A stretch of 46,131 nucleotides of DNA from Deltaproteobacteria bacterium (GCA_026388695.1 JAPLJH010000069.1:1-46131); one strand, 5' to 3'. Shown: positions 1 to 8,468, counted from the first letter of the stretch. Notes: generated from the sequence alone by a model not told the origin. Translations and numbers: made by a program.

Positions 1-9
1 TTAAGGCAT

Positions 10-84
10 TGGGGCGTCGTCAAGCGGTAAGACATCAGCCTTTGACGCTGACATTCGCAGGTTCGAATCCTGCCGCCCCAGCCA
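10..84 (+). tRNA. tRNA-Gln (anticodon TTG)
   Basis: Complete cloverleaf. The acceptor stem TGGGGCG (10-16) pairs with CGCCCCA (74-80), followed by discriminator G81 and an encoded CCA (82-84). The anticodon arm TCAGC-CTTTGAC-GCTGA gives anticodon TTG, reading CAA (and CAG by wobble). The T arm carries the usual GGTTCGAATCC. The sequence closely resembles bacterial tRNA-Gln in the D and T arms. It lies 82 bp upstream of prs on the same strand, an arrangement common in deltaproteobacteria, so it may be cotranscribed with prs. Confidence 0.96.
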
Positions 85-166
85 TTTCATATCCATTGGC
101 GCGCAAGGCTTGCGGCGGCAATTTGAAGCGGCAAAAATTAAGATAACCCGAACTTCAGGCAGCAGA

Positions 167-1105
167 ATGAAAGATATTAAGATCTTTGCCGGTAACGCGA
201 ACCTGGCCCTGGCTGGGGATATTTGCAACTATATCGGGGTGCCCCTGTCCCAGGCGGAAGTTCGTCGCTTCAGCGATGGGGAGATTTTTGTCGAGATCGG
301 CGAAAACGTCCGTGGCCGCGATGTGTTTATCATTCAGCCGACCTGCCCGCCTGTGAATGACCATCTCATGGAGCTGGTGATCATGGTTGACGCCTTGCGC
401 CGCGCCTCTGCCCGGCGGATCACCGCAGTTCTTCCTTATTATGGCTATGCCAGGCAGGATCGTAAGGTGGCGCCCAGGGTGCCCATTACTGCCAAGGTCG
501 TGGCTGAGATGATGATGGTGGTCGGGGTGCGGCGGGTTCTGACCATGGACCTCCATGCCGGACAGATTCAGGGCTTCTTTAACATCCCGGTGGATAACCT
601 GTTTGCTGCCCCGGTCTTGCTTGATTACATCTCGCAGAAATTGAGTAATGACGTGGTGATGGTTTCCCCGGATGCCGGCGGAGTGGAGCGGACCCGAGCC
701 TTTGCCAAACGCCTCAATGCTAGCTTGGCTATTGTCGACAAGCGCCGGGACCGGGCCAACGAATGCAAGGCAATGAATGTTATCGGGGATGTCGCCGGGA
801 AAACCGCGATCCTGCTGGACGATATGGTTGACACCGCTGGAACCCTGTGTGCTGGGGCTGATGCCCTTATGGAAGCTGGGGCCAAGGAAGTATATGCCTG
901 CTGTTCCCATGGGGTGCTTTCCGGACCGGCCATTGAACGGCTGGAAAAATCCAAGATTACAACCCTGGTTATTACCGACAGTGTTCCCCTTAGCGAGGCT
1001 GCCAAAAATTGCAAAAAGATCAAGGTGCTTTCCGTCTGCAAGCTGCTGGGTGAGGCGGTAAAGCGGATTCATAGTGAGGATTCTGTCAGTTCATTATTTG
1101 TGTAG
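167..1105 (+). CDS. prs: Ribose-phosphate pyrophosphokinase (PRPP synthetase)
   Basis: Makes PRPP from ribose 5-phosphate and ATP, the precursor for purines, pyrimidines, NAD, histidine and tryptophan, in the cytosol. The 312-residue product has the usual family length (about 315). Visible features are the RQDRK segment (about 96-100), [12 protein letters not shown] (127-138), the SPDAGG segment (167-172), the catalytic loop DKRRDRANE (191-199) and the PRPP-binding motif [11 protein letters not shown] (216-226). The C-terminus SVSSLFV is intact. An in-frame start 57 bp upstream exists, but homologues begin near this ATG (MKDIKIF). The stop TAG shares its last base with the GTG of the L25 gene, so the two are tightly coupled. 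Confidence 0.95.
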   Translation: MKDIKIFAGNANLALAGDICNYIGVPLSQAEVRRFSDGEIFVEIGENVRGRDVFIIQPTCPPVNDHLMELVIMVDALRRASARRITAVLPYYGYARQDRKVAPRVPITAKVVAEMMMVVGVRRVLTMDLHAGQIQGFFNIPVDNLFAAPVLLDYISQKLSNDVVMVSPDAGGVERTRAFAKRLNASLAIVDKRRDRANECKAMNVIGDVAGKTAILLDDMVDTAGTLCAGADALMEAGAKEVYACCSHGVLSGPAIERLEKSKITTLVITDSVPLSEAAKNCKKIKVLSVCKLLGEAVKRIHSEDSVSSLFV

Positions 1106-1575
1106 TGAGTAAGACAGAGATATCTATACTGGAGTGCAACACCAAGGATCTCACTCAGGGTTTGCTCTCCATCCATAGAAAGAATGCCTTCATCAATCTG
1201 GAGATTGATGAAGACGGCAAGAAAACGGTCCGCCACGTTATTACCCGTGAAATTCAAACGGATCCGGTTCAGGACACCGTTTTGCATGCTGATTTCTATG
1301 AGGTTTCCCTTGATAAGCCCATGGAGTTTCAGGTGCCGCTCAAATATGTCGGTAAGGCCAAGGGTGTTGACCTGGGCGGCGACATGACCATCGTCAAGAA
1401 CAAGGTTACGGTCTCAGGTAAGTTGCTTGATATCCCAGACCTCATTGAGGTTGACGTTGCTCCTCTTGATCGGGGTGCCACCTTGACCTGCAAGGATCTC
1501 GGTCTTTCTGCAGGTGTGAGCCTCGTGACGAACCCTGATACTGTTTGTGTTTCAATCTCCGCTGCGGCAGAGTAA
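1105..1575 (+). CDS. rplY: 50S ribosomal protein L25 (Ctc/TL5 type), N-terminally shortened
   Basis: L25 binds 5S rRNA in the large ribosomal subunit. The 156 residues match the family from about its residue 35 onward: the conserved EIQTDPVQDTVLHADFYEV block lies at about 49-67 and the TL5-type second beta domain follows to the C-terminus. The usual first 30-40 residues, which include the basic GKGAxRxLR loop contacting 5S rRNA and the PAVxYG strand, are absent. The frame has a stop at 1075-1077 inside prs, so they cannot lie upstream. The GTG start overlaps the prs stop by one base and no good Shine-Dalgarno is visible. Family members are typically 185-220 residues. Either a functional short form or a gene damaged by a deletion; the rest of the frame is open. 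Confidence 0.82.
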   Translation: MSKTEISILECNTKDLTQGLLSIHRKNAFINLEIDEDGKKTVRHVITREIQTDPVQDTVLHADFYEVSLDKPMEFQVPLKYVGKAKGVDLGGDMTIVKNKVTVSGKLLDIPDLIEVDVAPLDRGATLTCKDLGLSAGVSLVTNPDTVCVSISAAAE

Positions 1576-1612
1576 AACGCCTGGAATAATATTTTTCCAA
1601 TACAGCGTGGTT

Positions 1613-1650
1613 AAAGCCGAAGAGAGGAACTTCCTTTTTTCGGCTTTTTC
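1613..1650 (+). terminator. Intrinsic terminator after L25
   Basis: GCCGAA (1616-1621) pairs with TTCGGC (1639-1644), extended by AAA/TTT outside, and a T-rich run follows (1645-1655). It lies about 40 bp after the L25 stop and should end the prs-L25 transcript before pth. A weaker GC hairpin with seven or more Ts (about 1663-1687) follows and may act as a second terminator. Confidence 0.7.
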
Positions 1651-1713
1651 TTTTTCTGCTCAAGCCGGGCGGAAGGCGTTTTTTTTGTAGTTTGATCGGA
1701 AGAGGGCAATATC

Positions 1714-2283
1714 GTGTATGTCGTGGTTGGCTTGGGAAATCCTGGGAAAGAGTATGCTGCTACCCGGCATAATATCGGGTTCATTTTTCTGGATTATCTG
1801 GCGGAAAAATTCCGGTTCACTTTCAAGGGAACAAAATGGCAGGCGGAAACGGCGAAGGATCTGTCCTGGGGATATCCCGTCCTTTTTGTCAAACCGCAGA
1901 CCTATATGAACCGAAGCGGCGCTGCGGTACGGGCGATTGCCGATTTTTATCAGGTGGAGGCCAGCAAGATCATCGTGATTCACGACGATCTTGATCTTCC
2001 CTTGGGCCGCACCAAGATCATGACAAAGCGGGGCGCCGGGGGCCATAACGGAATCCGTTCCCTGATCGAGCATCTGGGCGGCAATGACTTCGTGCGGGTT
2101 CGGGTTGGGATCGGGCGACCGGACAACGCAGCGCAGGTGAGCGATTTTGTCTTGTCTCGTTTTGGGCAGGAGGAAGCGCCCATGGTGCTTGAAGAATTAC
2201 ACAGCATCGAGACGGGAGTGCGCCTGGTCATGGAAGAAGGATTATCCGTTGCCATGAACCGGATCAACCCGGACCATGTGTAG
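1714..2283 (+). CDS. pth: Peptidyl-tRNA hydrolase
   Basis: Cleaves peptidyl-tRNA released from stalled ribosomes and recycles the tRNA. The 189-residue product opens with GLGNPGKEYAATRHNIGF, containing substrate-binding N9 and catalytic H19. It also shows QTYMNRSG (about 62-69), IHDDLDLP with the catalytic-site aspartate, and GGHNGIRS (about 109-116). Length is normal for Pth. The GTG start is preceded by AGAGGG at 1701-1706. The position between L25 and the CarD-like gene is the usual deltaproteobacterial order. Confidence 0.95.
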   Translation: MYVVVGLGNPGKEYAATRHNIGFIFLDYLAEKFRFTFKGTKWQAETAKDLSWGYPVLFVKPQTYMNRSGAAVRAIADFYQVEASKIIVIHDDLDLPLGRTKIMTKRGAGGHNGIRSLIEHLGGNDFVRVRVGIGRPDNAAQVSDFVLSRFGQEEAPMVLEELHSIETGVRLVMEEGLSVAMNRINPDHV

Positions 2284-2321
2284 TCTAATCCATTGTAATA
2301 TCATGGTTTTTTAAGTTTGAA

Positions 2322-2349
2322 TTGATAATCCTGTGATCTGTGGTATAGT
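2322..2349 (+). promoter_or_regulatory. Sigma-70-type promoter for the CarD-like gene
   Basis: TTGATA (2322-2327) and TATAGT (2344-2349) are separated by 16 bp, about 70 bp before the ATG at 2418. It lies just after pth, so the CarD-like gene appears to have its own promoter. Found by eye against the consensus; no transcript data. Confidence 0.55.
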
Positions 2350-2417
2350 GCCCCCTAATCTTCATTTCTTCGTCGATTTTGGAGTGCTTCCTTGTAGAAA
2401 AAGGAACAGGGTGTTCC

Positions 2418-2927
2418 ATGGTTGACGAAAGGGAGGCACGTGTGTTTAACGTTGGTGATATGGCAGTATATCCGGCCCATGGCGTTGGTAAAATAGAATC
2501 CATCGAGCAGCGGCAGGTCGGAGACAAGAAGCAATCCTTTTATGTGATGAAGATTCTTGATTCAAGCATGGTTATCATGATTCCAACGACCAGCTGCCAA
2601 AATGTGGGCCTGAGAAATATCATCAGCTCCCAGGATGTGAGTAAAATCTACGACATCCTGAACGAAAGAGGTATGGCAATCGTCTCCCAGCCCTGGAACC
2701 AGCGCTATCGGGAGTATATGGAAAAGATCAAAACCGGTTCGGTCTATGAGATTGCTTCGGTGCTTCGTGATCTTTTTCTCTTGCGCGTGGATAAGGATCT
2801 TTCTTTTGGCGAACGCAAGATGATGGATACCGCCAAAAGTCTTTTGGTGAAAGAAATTGCCCTGGCCAACGAATTTAACGAAACCGAGACCCAGGTGGAA
2901 AAGAACATCGAGCAGATCTTTTCCTGA
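2418..2927 (+). CDS. CarD/CdnL family transcriptional regulator
   Basis: CarD/CdnL proteins bind the RNA polymerase beta subunit and stabilise open complexes at housekeeping and rRNA promoters. The 169-residue protein has the N-terminal Tudor-like RNAP-interaction domain (about 10-70, with VYPAHGVGKIESIEQ near the start) and a helical C-terminal domain (about 75-165) with the WNQRYREYMEKI segment and an ELA-type stretch (LVKEIALANEF). The ATG at 2418 has AGGG six bases upstream. A TTG 39 bp further up would add 13 residues that do not look like the family. It has its own promoter and a strong terminator. Confidence 0.9.
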   Translation: MVDEREARVFNVGDMAVYPAHGVGKIESIEQRQVGDKKQSFYVMKILDSSMVIMIPTTSCQNVGLRNIISSQDVSKIYDILNERGMAIVSQPWNQRYREYMEKIKTGSVYEIASVLRDLFLLRVDKDLSFGERKMMDTAKSLLVKEIALANEFNETETQVEKNIEQIFS

Positions 2928-2979
2928 GTCTGGTTGGCTGGCCGATGGTGTTTTTTGTGACATCTGTCTGTAACATTTT

Positions 2980-3016
2980 CGCCTGTGCTATCTTCGGTAG
3001 CACGGGCGTTTTTTTT
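2980..3016 (+). terminator. Strong intrinsic terminator with UUCG tetraloop
   Basis: CGCCTGTGCTA (2980-2990) pairs with TAGCACGGGCG (2998-3008), one G-T wobble included, capped by C(TTCG)G at 2992-2997 and followed by eight Ts (3009-3016). It ends the CarD-like transcript. It also shows that an open frame starting at 2985 cannot be the true start of the next gene. Confidence 0.9.
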
Positions 3017-3035
3017 GATACCTTGGTTTGAGCCT

Positions 3036-3971
3036 ATGAGTCAGAATAGTTGTTTTATCGTCGAGAAGGGAGGGCAGCGTCTTGATCTCTATCTGGCAAG
3101 CCAACTCGATCATGAAGGGTTGACGCGTTCGCGGATTCAGCAGCTCATCCGGGCTGAAATGGTCTTGGTGAACGAGGCCCCACAAAAAGCCAAGTATCTT
3201 CTCCAGGCCGGAGACAAGCTCACGGTTACCATCCCGCCGCAAACCCCATCTGAGCTGGTTGCCGAGCATGTCGCTTTTGTCACCTTGTATGAGGATGAAG
3301 AGCTCATTGTTCTTGCGAAACCCCCTGGCGTTGTGGTGCATCCAGCCTCTGGCCACAGCTCGGCAACTCTGGTGCATGGTCTTCTCCACCATTGCGGCGA
3401 GTTATCCGGGATAAATGGAGAACTGCGCCCCGGTATCGTCCATCGCCTTGATAAAGACACCTCCGGCGTCATGGTGGTTGCCAAAAGTGATTTTGCCCAC
3501 CAGTCTCTGGCCGATCAGTTCAAGCGGCGGGAGGTGAAAAAGATCTATCAGGCCCTGGTGGATGGCAAGCCGACCATGCAATCCGGCCGGGTTGATCTGC
3601 CCATTGGTCGCCATCCCATCCATCGGAAAAAAATGGCGATTCGGGAAGATGGCCGAGAGGCCGTGACCAACTGGCGGGTTCTGGAACGGTTTGCCCAAGG
3701 GTTGACTCTCCTTGAGCTGGGCCTGGAGACCGGCCGTACTCATCAAATACGGGTACACATGGCTGCCATGTCTTGTCCGGTTGCCGGAGATTCCGTGTAT
3801 GGCCGGAAAAATTCCCGTTATCTGGAGATGGGGATAACCCGCCAGTGCCTGCACGCGCATACCTTGGCCTTCCGCCATCCCAGAACTGGGGAGAATTTAC
3901 AGTTTACCGCGCCGCTTTGGCCGGATATGCTGTATGCTCTTGAGTTTTTGCGGCAGGAGGACAGCCCCTAG
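3036..3971 (+). CDS. rluD: RluA/RluD family pseudouridine synthase
   Basis: Isomerises uridine to pseudouridine in RNA; RluD targets helix 69 of 23S rRNA. The 311-residue protein has an N-terminal S4 RNA-binding domain (about 13-75) and the catalytic domain (about 85-305) with the motif HRLDKDTSG at 136-144. Asp139 is the expected nucleophile and falls at the same number as in E. coli RluD. ETGRTHQIRVHM is the second conserved block. ATG 3036 is chosen because the upstream in-frame TTG lies inside the terminator stem. The exact RNA target (RluD rather than RluA or RluC) is an inference from length and the S4 domain. Confidence 0.9.
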   Translation: MSQNSCFIVEKGGQRLDLYLASQLDHEGLTRSRIQQLIRAEMVLVNEAPQKAKYLLQAGDKLTVTIPPQTPSELVAEHVAFVTLYEDEELIVLAKPPGVVVHPASGHSSATLVHGLLHHCGELSGINGELRPGIVHRLDKDTSGVMVVAKSDFAHQSLADQFKRREVKKIYQALVDGKPTMQSGRVDLPIGRHPIHRKKMAIREDGREAVTNWRVLERFAQGLTLLELGLETGRTHQIRVHMAAMSCPVAGDSVYGRKNSRYLEMGITRQCLHAHTLAFRHPRTGENLQFTAPLWPDMLYALEFLRQEDSP

Positions 3972-3992
3972 ATTTTTTGTGGAGGTGTAACC

Positions 3993-4625
3993 GTGACACA
4001 GCAGGCGCAAAGATCGGTGGTTGCCATCACCGGCGGAATGGGCTCTGGCAAGAGTTCCGTGGCTGCCTATCTGTGCGAGATCGGCGGAGCCATGGGGCTC
4101 AGTGCCGATACCCTCTGCCGCCAACTCCTTGAGCCTGAGGCTGTCGGCTGGTTGGCCGTGCGCAAGGCGTTTGGCGAAAAATTCTTTTTGGCGGATCGGC
4201 GCATTGATCGCCCTCTGTTGCGCAAGATTCTTTTTGAGGACCACGCATTCCGTCGGGAACTCAACACTCTGCTTCACCCCCTGGTGCGAAACGAGATAAC
4301 CGACCGGATTGCGACGGAGGTCGAGCACTTCGCCGAGGCCAAGATCCAGTCTCAGGCACGGTTCGTGGTCGAGGTGCCCCTCCTGTATGAGGCCCACTGG
4401 GAGCAGGATTTTTCCCAGATTGTGGTGGCGTATGCAGATGAAAAGGCCTGCCAGCGAAGAATTATGCTGCGTGACGGGATAAGCGAGGCTGAGGCCGAAA
4501 AAGCTATGGCGACGCAGATGTCCCTGTCGGACAAAGCCCGTCTCGCGGATCATGTTATTGATAACAGCGGCGCCTGGCCGGAGACCTGTTTGCAGATCGT
4601 GCATCTGCGAAATCTTCTTTGGTAA
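3993..4625 (+). CDS. coaE: Dephospho-CoA kinase
   Basis: Last step of coenzyme A synthesis: phosphorylates the 3' hydroxyl of dephospho-CoA with ATP. The 210-residue product has the P-loop GGMGSGKSS at 14-22, a DTLCRQL segment that corresponds to the family substrate-binding aspartate region, and EVPLLYE near 125-131. The GTG start has GGAGGT seven bases upstream (3981-3986). It follows the pseudouridine synthase gene by 21 bp on the same strand and is probably cotranscribed. coaBC of the same pathway lies separately near 30 kb. Confidence 0.92.
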   Translation: MTQQAQRSVVAITGGMGSGKSSVAAYLCEIGGAMGLSADTLCRQLLEPEAVGWLAVRKAFGEKFFLADRRIDRPLLRKILFEDHAFRRELNTLLHPLVRNEITDRIATEVEHFAEAKIQSQARFVVEVPLLYEAHWEQDFSQIVVAYADEKACQRRIMLRDGISEAEAEKAMATQMSLSDKARLADHVIDNSGAWPETCLQIVHLRNLLW

Positions 4626-4781
4626 GGGATTGGCTTTGGCGGCGGATGGTTGTTTAAAAAAAGGTCTGGATTATTTTTATATCCTTAAGAAAAAGGGTAC
4701 AATAAAAAAGACCCGGAGTTTCTCTGCCGGCACGCCCCCGGGGTTGTAATCCATCGTTGTGTGTAGGTGCGAGGAAGTGGC

Positions 4782-6725
4782 ATGGATAATTCTGTGGCGG
4801 GTAAAATAGAGGCGACTTCAGACAAACAACTGGCAGTACAGAAATCGCTGGTTCGTACTTTTGTCGTTGCCCTTACCATGGTTTTCCTGGGTGAACTCGG
4901 CATCATGCGGGTTCTTGCCTTTTTCCCCGATCTTCCCGCCAGCACCGCCGCTTTTCTGGATGGGGTATTTCTGGCCGCTCTACTCTTGCCGTTGTGGTTT
5001 TTCCTCTCCCACCGACCCATGCGCGAAAAAACCGAAGAGTGCGATCAGGAACGGCAGAAAGTCCTCAAGCAGAACGCCTTCCTGCATACTGTGCTTGATG
5101 CGTTGCCCTTTCCTTTTTATGTGATCGACGCCAAAGATTATCGGGTGCAGATCATCAACAAGGCTGCCGGAATTAATGTTGCCGGAGACCTTACCTGTCA
5201 TGCCCTGTCCCATAAAAGCGCAACGCCATGTTCGGGGGGCGAACATCCTTGCCCCATGCTTGAGGTGAAAAGAACCGGCAAGCCTGTGATTTTGGAGCAT
5301 CTCCACTACAATCAGCACGGCGCCCAGCGGGTTATGGAAGTGCATGGCTACCCGATCTTTGATGAAGCCGGCAACATTGTCCAGATGATCGAATCTTCCA
5401 TGGACATAACCCAGCGGCGGTTGGCAGAGGATGCCTTACGGAGAAGCGAGGCCAGCCTACAGGATTTTCTCGATAACGCCAACGATCTCATCCAGATCCT
5501 CGATCTGAAAGGGCGGTTTCTCTATGTCAACCGTGCCTGGCAGATGGCTATGGGCTACAGCGAAAAGGAAATTGGGAGCCTGACCATCCATGATCTTCTG
5601 CACCAGGACTCACGGGAAAGCTCCATCGGTTTATTCAGCACCACCAGCAGGATTTCGCAAGCTGTTGGGCACGAGTTGGTTTTTGTCGCCAAGAACGGGA
5701 AAGCAATAATCGTTGAAGGAAACATTACCACTCAGATGGAGGAAGGCGCTCCGGTCGCGGTGCGGGGCATATTCCGGGATATCACCAAGCGCAAACAGCT
5801 TGAGGAGCAGTTTCTGGAACAGAAGAACATCACGGAAAAAATGATCAAGTTTTCGGCGGTGCCGATCTTTGTTCTGGACAAGAATCACCTGGTTACCAAC
5901 TGGAACAAGGCCTGTGAAAAAATGACCGGGGTCAAGGCCCAGAGAGTTGTCGGCACCAGCGATCACTGGCGGCCTTTTTATCCCAGTAAACGCTCTTGCC
6001 TTGCCGATCTGGTGCTGGATGGGGCGTATGATTCGTTTCCCCAGTTTTACGAGAGCTTTGATACTTCGACCTTTTTGCATGACGGAGTGCGTTCGGAGGG
6101 GTGGTTTGATAATGTCGGCGGGAAAGATCGCTACATTATCTTTGACGCCGTGCCCATATACAACAGGGCCAAGGAGTTGGTGGCGGTCATCGAGACCTTG
6201 CAGGATATCAGCGAACGGAAAAAGCTGGGAGAGAAGTTGGAACAGCTTGCCACCACCGATGCCCTCACCGGTCTGTATAACCGGCACCGATTCAACGAGC
6301 TGCTGGAGCAGGAGGTGGCCAGGGCCAGGCGCTACCATACCCCGCTTTCTCTGATCATGTTTGATCTGGATTATTTTAAGAATATCAACGACACCTATGG
6401 CCATGCGGTTGGCGATCAGGTGTTGCAGGAAGTGGCCAAGGTTATCCGGGAAAATGTCCGGGCCACGGATTGGGTCGGGCGGTGGGGCGGTGAGGAGTTT
6501 TTGGTGCTCTGCCCGGAAGCCACGGAAAAGGATGCGGTTGCAACTGCGGAGAAGCTGCGGGGGTTGGTGGAAAGCCATATTTTTGAAACCGTGGAAACGA
6601 TCACCATCAGTTGCGGGGTGACCCGTTTCAAGGCGCCCGATTCAATAGACGCTTTTGTCAGCAGGGCGGATGATGGTCTGTACCGGGCAAAAGACAAGGG
6701 CCGGAATATCGTGGAGATAGTCTGA
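4782..6725 (+). CDS. Membrane-anchored diguanylate cyclase, three PAS domains + GGDEF
   Basis: Predicted to make cyclic di-GMP from two GTP in response to signals sensed by PAS domains. Order in 647 residues: two membrane segments (about 25-48 and 57-76), PAS1 (98-212), PAS2 (226-340), PAS3 (351-480) and GGDEF (490-647). The active-site motif is GGEEF (569-573). The product-inhibition I-site RATD (560-563) sits exactly five residues before it, so the enzyme should be active and feedback-inhibited. PAS1 contains a Cys/His cluster (C139, H140, H144, C150, H155, C157). ATG 4782 has GAGGAAG five bases upstream and is preferred over the GTG at 4767. The next gene is a paralogue lacking the membrane segments and PAS1. 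Confidence 0.93.
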   Translation: MDNSVAGKIEATSDKQLAVQKSLVRTFVVALTMVFLGELGIMRVLAFFPDLPASTAAFLDGVFLAALLLPLWFFLSHRPMREKTEECDQERQKVLKQNAFLHTVLDALPFPFYVIDAKDYRVQIINKAAGINVAGDLTCHALSHKSATPCSGGEHPCPMLEVKRTGKPVILEHLHYNQHGAQRVMEVHGYPIFDEAGNIVQMIESSMDITQRRLAEDALRRSEASLQDFLDNANDLIQILDLKGRFLYVNRAWQMAMGYSEKEIGSLTIHDLLHQDSRESSIGLFSTTSRISQAVGHELVFVAKNGKAIIVEGNITTQMEEGAPVAVRGIFRDITKRKQLEEQFLEQKNITEKMIKFSAVPIFVLDKNHLVTNWNKACEKMTGVKAQRVVGTSDHWRPFYPSKRSCLADLVLDGAYDSFPQFYESFDTSTFLHDGVRSEGWFDNVGGKDRYIIFDAVPIYNRAKELVAVIETLQDISERKKLGEKLEQLATTDALTGLYNRHRFNELLEQEVARARRYHTPLSLIMFDLDYFKNINDTYGHAVGDQVLQEVAKVIRENVRATDWVGRWGGEEFLVLCPEATEKDAVATAEKLRGLVESHIFETVETITISCGVTRFKAPDSIDAFVSRADDGLYRAKDKGRNIVEIV

Positions 6726-6840
6726 TTTGTGAGCCAGCCCTGATTTTCCCCGTCGCTGTTGTAAAAGCAGTTCGTCTGTCAATCGTCTGTAATTCCCTCC
6801 TGTATCGCTAAAAAATAAAAAATCTCGACACCATTAGGTG

Positions 6841-6882
6841 CCGCCCATGACCTATCGCAGCCAGCTGATATGGCGGTTTTTT
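6841..6882 (+). promoter_or_regulatory. Terminator-like hairpin in the leader of the second diguanylate cyclase gene
   Basis: CCGCC (6841-6845) can pair with GGCGG (6872-6876), with AT/AT extension across one bulged C, followed by six Ts (6877-6882). It lies about 50 bp before the GTG chosen as the start of the next gene, so it could act as an attenuator or as the end of the upstream transcript. The loop is long and the stem short; I see no known c-di-GMP riboswitch core. Confidence 0.35.
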
Positions 6883-6927
6883 CGCTGTTGCGTGATTTTG
6901 GGGGGTACAGGTTGTGAGGGGAAAAAA

Positions 6928-8424
6928 GTGTTTAAGAATTTAATTAAAAGTTGTAAGTTTGTGCGGCAACATACCGCGTGTGCAGTTGCGGCAAATAATG
7001 ATATAGAGCAACCCCGGATACAAGGCGGCATCCTTTTGGACAGTACGGATTTTCAGCATTCAGCAGTGAGCACAGAGATGGATCAGGCATCTGCGTTTTT
7101 AGAAAATGACCCTTCGCAACGGCAACGGGCGGAAATGGCCTTTTTGGCCGGGAGCCGGTTTTCGCAGATTTTTCTGGATTCCGCCAATGACCTGATCCAG
7201 AGTATCGACCAGGACGGGAGATTCCTCTATGTCAATAGGGCGTGGCGGGAAACCTTGGGCTATGCTGACGCCGAGATTGCCGCCCTCACTGTTTTCGATA
7301 TCCTTGACCCCGGCTGCCGTGAGAGTTGCGCCACTCTGTTTCATGATATGGCCGCAGGCAAAATCTCGCACACCTATGAGGTGGTTTTTGTCGCTAAAAG
7401 CGGTCGCCGGATTCCGGTGGAAGGCAAGATCAGCACCGATTTCAGGGACGGAGAATTGGTGGCGACCAGAGGAATATTCCGCGATCTTAGCCAGCGCAAA
7501 GAGGCGGAAGACCTGTTGCGGGATCAGAAGCTGCTTACGGAAAAACTGATCCGCTATTCCGCCGTCCCTATATTTGTGTTGGACCCGCAGCACAGGGTCA
7601 CCGACTGGAACCGGGCCTGCGAGATGCTCACAGGTATCCCTGCCAAACAGATGGTGGGGACAGCGGATCATTGGCAGGCATTTTATCGGGAAAAACGTCC
7701 GTGTCTGGCCGATCTTGTCATTGATTCCGCTGGTCGCCGAAATCTCGCTGGTCTGTATACCGCAGCCAAAAACTCCGAGTTGTTGGAGGAGGGCATTCAC
7801 GCCGAAGAATGGCTGGATGCGGTGGGCGGGGCGCGTCGTTATCTGTCCTGCGATGCTGTGCCCATTTACAACCGCAGCAAGGAGCTTGTCGCGGTCATCG
7901 AAACCCTGCACGATCTCACCGAGCGCAAAAAGATGGAAGAGGCGCTCACCCGGCTTGCCACCACCGATACCCTGACCGGGATATACAATCGCGGCAAGAT
8001 CGAGGACTCCCTGCGCCAGGAGATGGCCAGGGCTGCCCGGTATGGAAGCCCCTTGACTATCATCCTCTTTGATCTTGATTACTTCAAAAAAATCAACGAC
8101 AGCCTTGGGCACTCCATCGGCGATCAGGTCTTGAAAGAGGTCACCGCGACGGTGGGAAAGCAGATCAGGGAAACGGATGTGCTGGGACGGTGGGGCGGCG
8201 AGGAATTCATGGTGCTCTGTCCGGGCACCATGGCGGATGACGCGATCACCATTGCCGAAAAATTGCGGCAACAGGTGGAGGAATTGCCGCTTGGCGTCAC
8301 CATCAGTTGCGGACTGGCTGGCTACCGATCAGGGGAGAGCATGGATGCACTGATCAACCGGGCGGACAAGGCGTTGTATGCCGCCAAGCACGCCGGGCGT
8401 AACCTGGTGCGTCTGGCTGCCTGA
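6928..8424 (+). CDS. Diguanylate cyclase, two PAS domains + GGDEF
   Basis: Second c-di-GMP synthase, paralogous to the preceding gene. Order in 498 residues: variable N-terminus (1-75), PAS (77-192), PAS (206-335), GGDEF (342-498). GGEEF is at 423-427 and the I-site RETD at 414-417, again five residues upstream. The PAS2 segment shares the DHWxxFY and LADLV pattern with PAS3 of the neighbour. No membrane segment is seen, so it is likely cytosolic. GTG 6928 has AGGGGA five bases upstream. A GTG at 6838 would add 30 residues but places the leader hairpin in coding sequence; ATG 7078 is a later alternative. Start is therefore uncertain. Confidence 0.9.
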   Translation: MFKNLIKSCKFVRQHTACAVAANNDIEQPRIQGGILLDSTDFQHSAVSTEMDQASAFLENDPSQRQRAEMAFLAGSRFSQIFLDSANDLIQSIDQDGRFLYVNRAWRETLGYADAEIAALTVFDILDPGCRESCATLFHDMAAGKISHTYEVVFVAKSGRRIPVEGKISTDFRDGELVATRGIFRDLSQRKEAEDLLRDQKLLTEKLIRYSAVPIFVLDPQHRVTDWNRACEMLTGIPAKQMVGTADHWQAFYREKRPCLADLVIDSAGRRNLAGLYTAAKNSELLEEGIHAEEWLDAVGGARRYLSCDAVPIYNRSKELVAVIETLHDLTERKKMEEALTRLATTDTLTGIYNRGKIEDSLRQEMARAARYGSPLTIILFDLDYFKKINDSLGHSIGDQVLKEVTATVGKQIRETDVLGRWGGEEFMVLCPGTMADDAITIAEKLRQQVEELPLGVTISCGLAGYRSGESMDALINRADKALYAAKHAGRNLVRLAA

Positions 8425-8468
8425 GATAAGGTTCACCAAACTTCGATACTTCCCCCCCCCCACAAAAA

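Noticed and set aside
155..1072. 305-residue minus-strand open frame opposite prs
   Set aside because: Fully antisense to a clear prs gene and without recognisable motifs.
2985..3035. Longer start of the pseudouridine synthase gene
   Set aside because: The upstream TTG lies inside the stem of a strong intrinsic terminator; the ATG at 3036 begins the S4 domain correctly.
4711..4745. CCCGG/CCGGG dyad before the first diguanylate cyclase as a terminator of coaE
   Set aside because: The A/T run is on the 5' side, so it could only act on the minus strand, where no gene ends nearby.
8452..8461. Run of ten Cs as a phase-variation tract
   Set aside because: It lies 28 bp after a stop codon between convergent genes, where slippage would not alter a reading frame or a visible promoter; it may also be a sequencing artefact.
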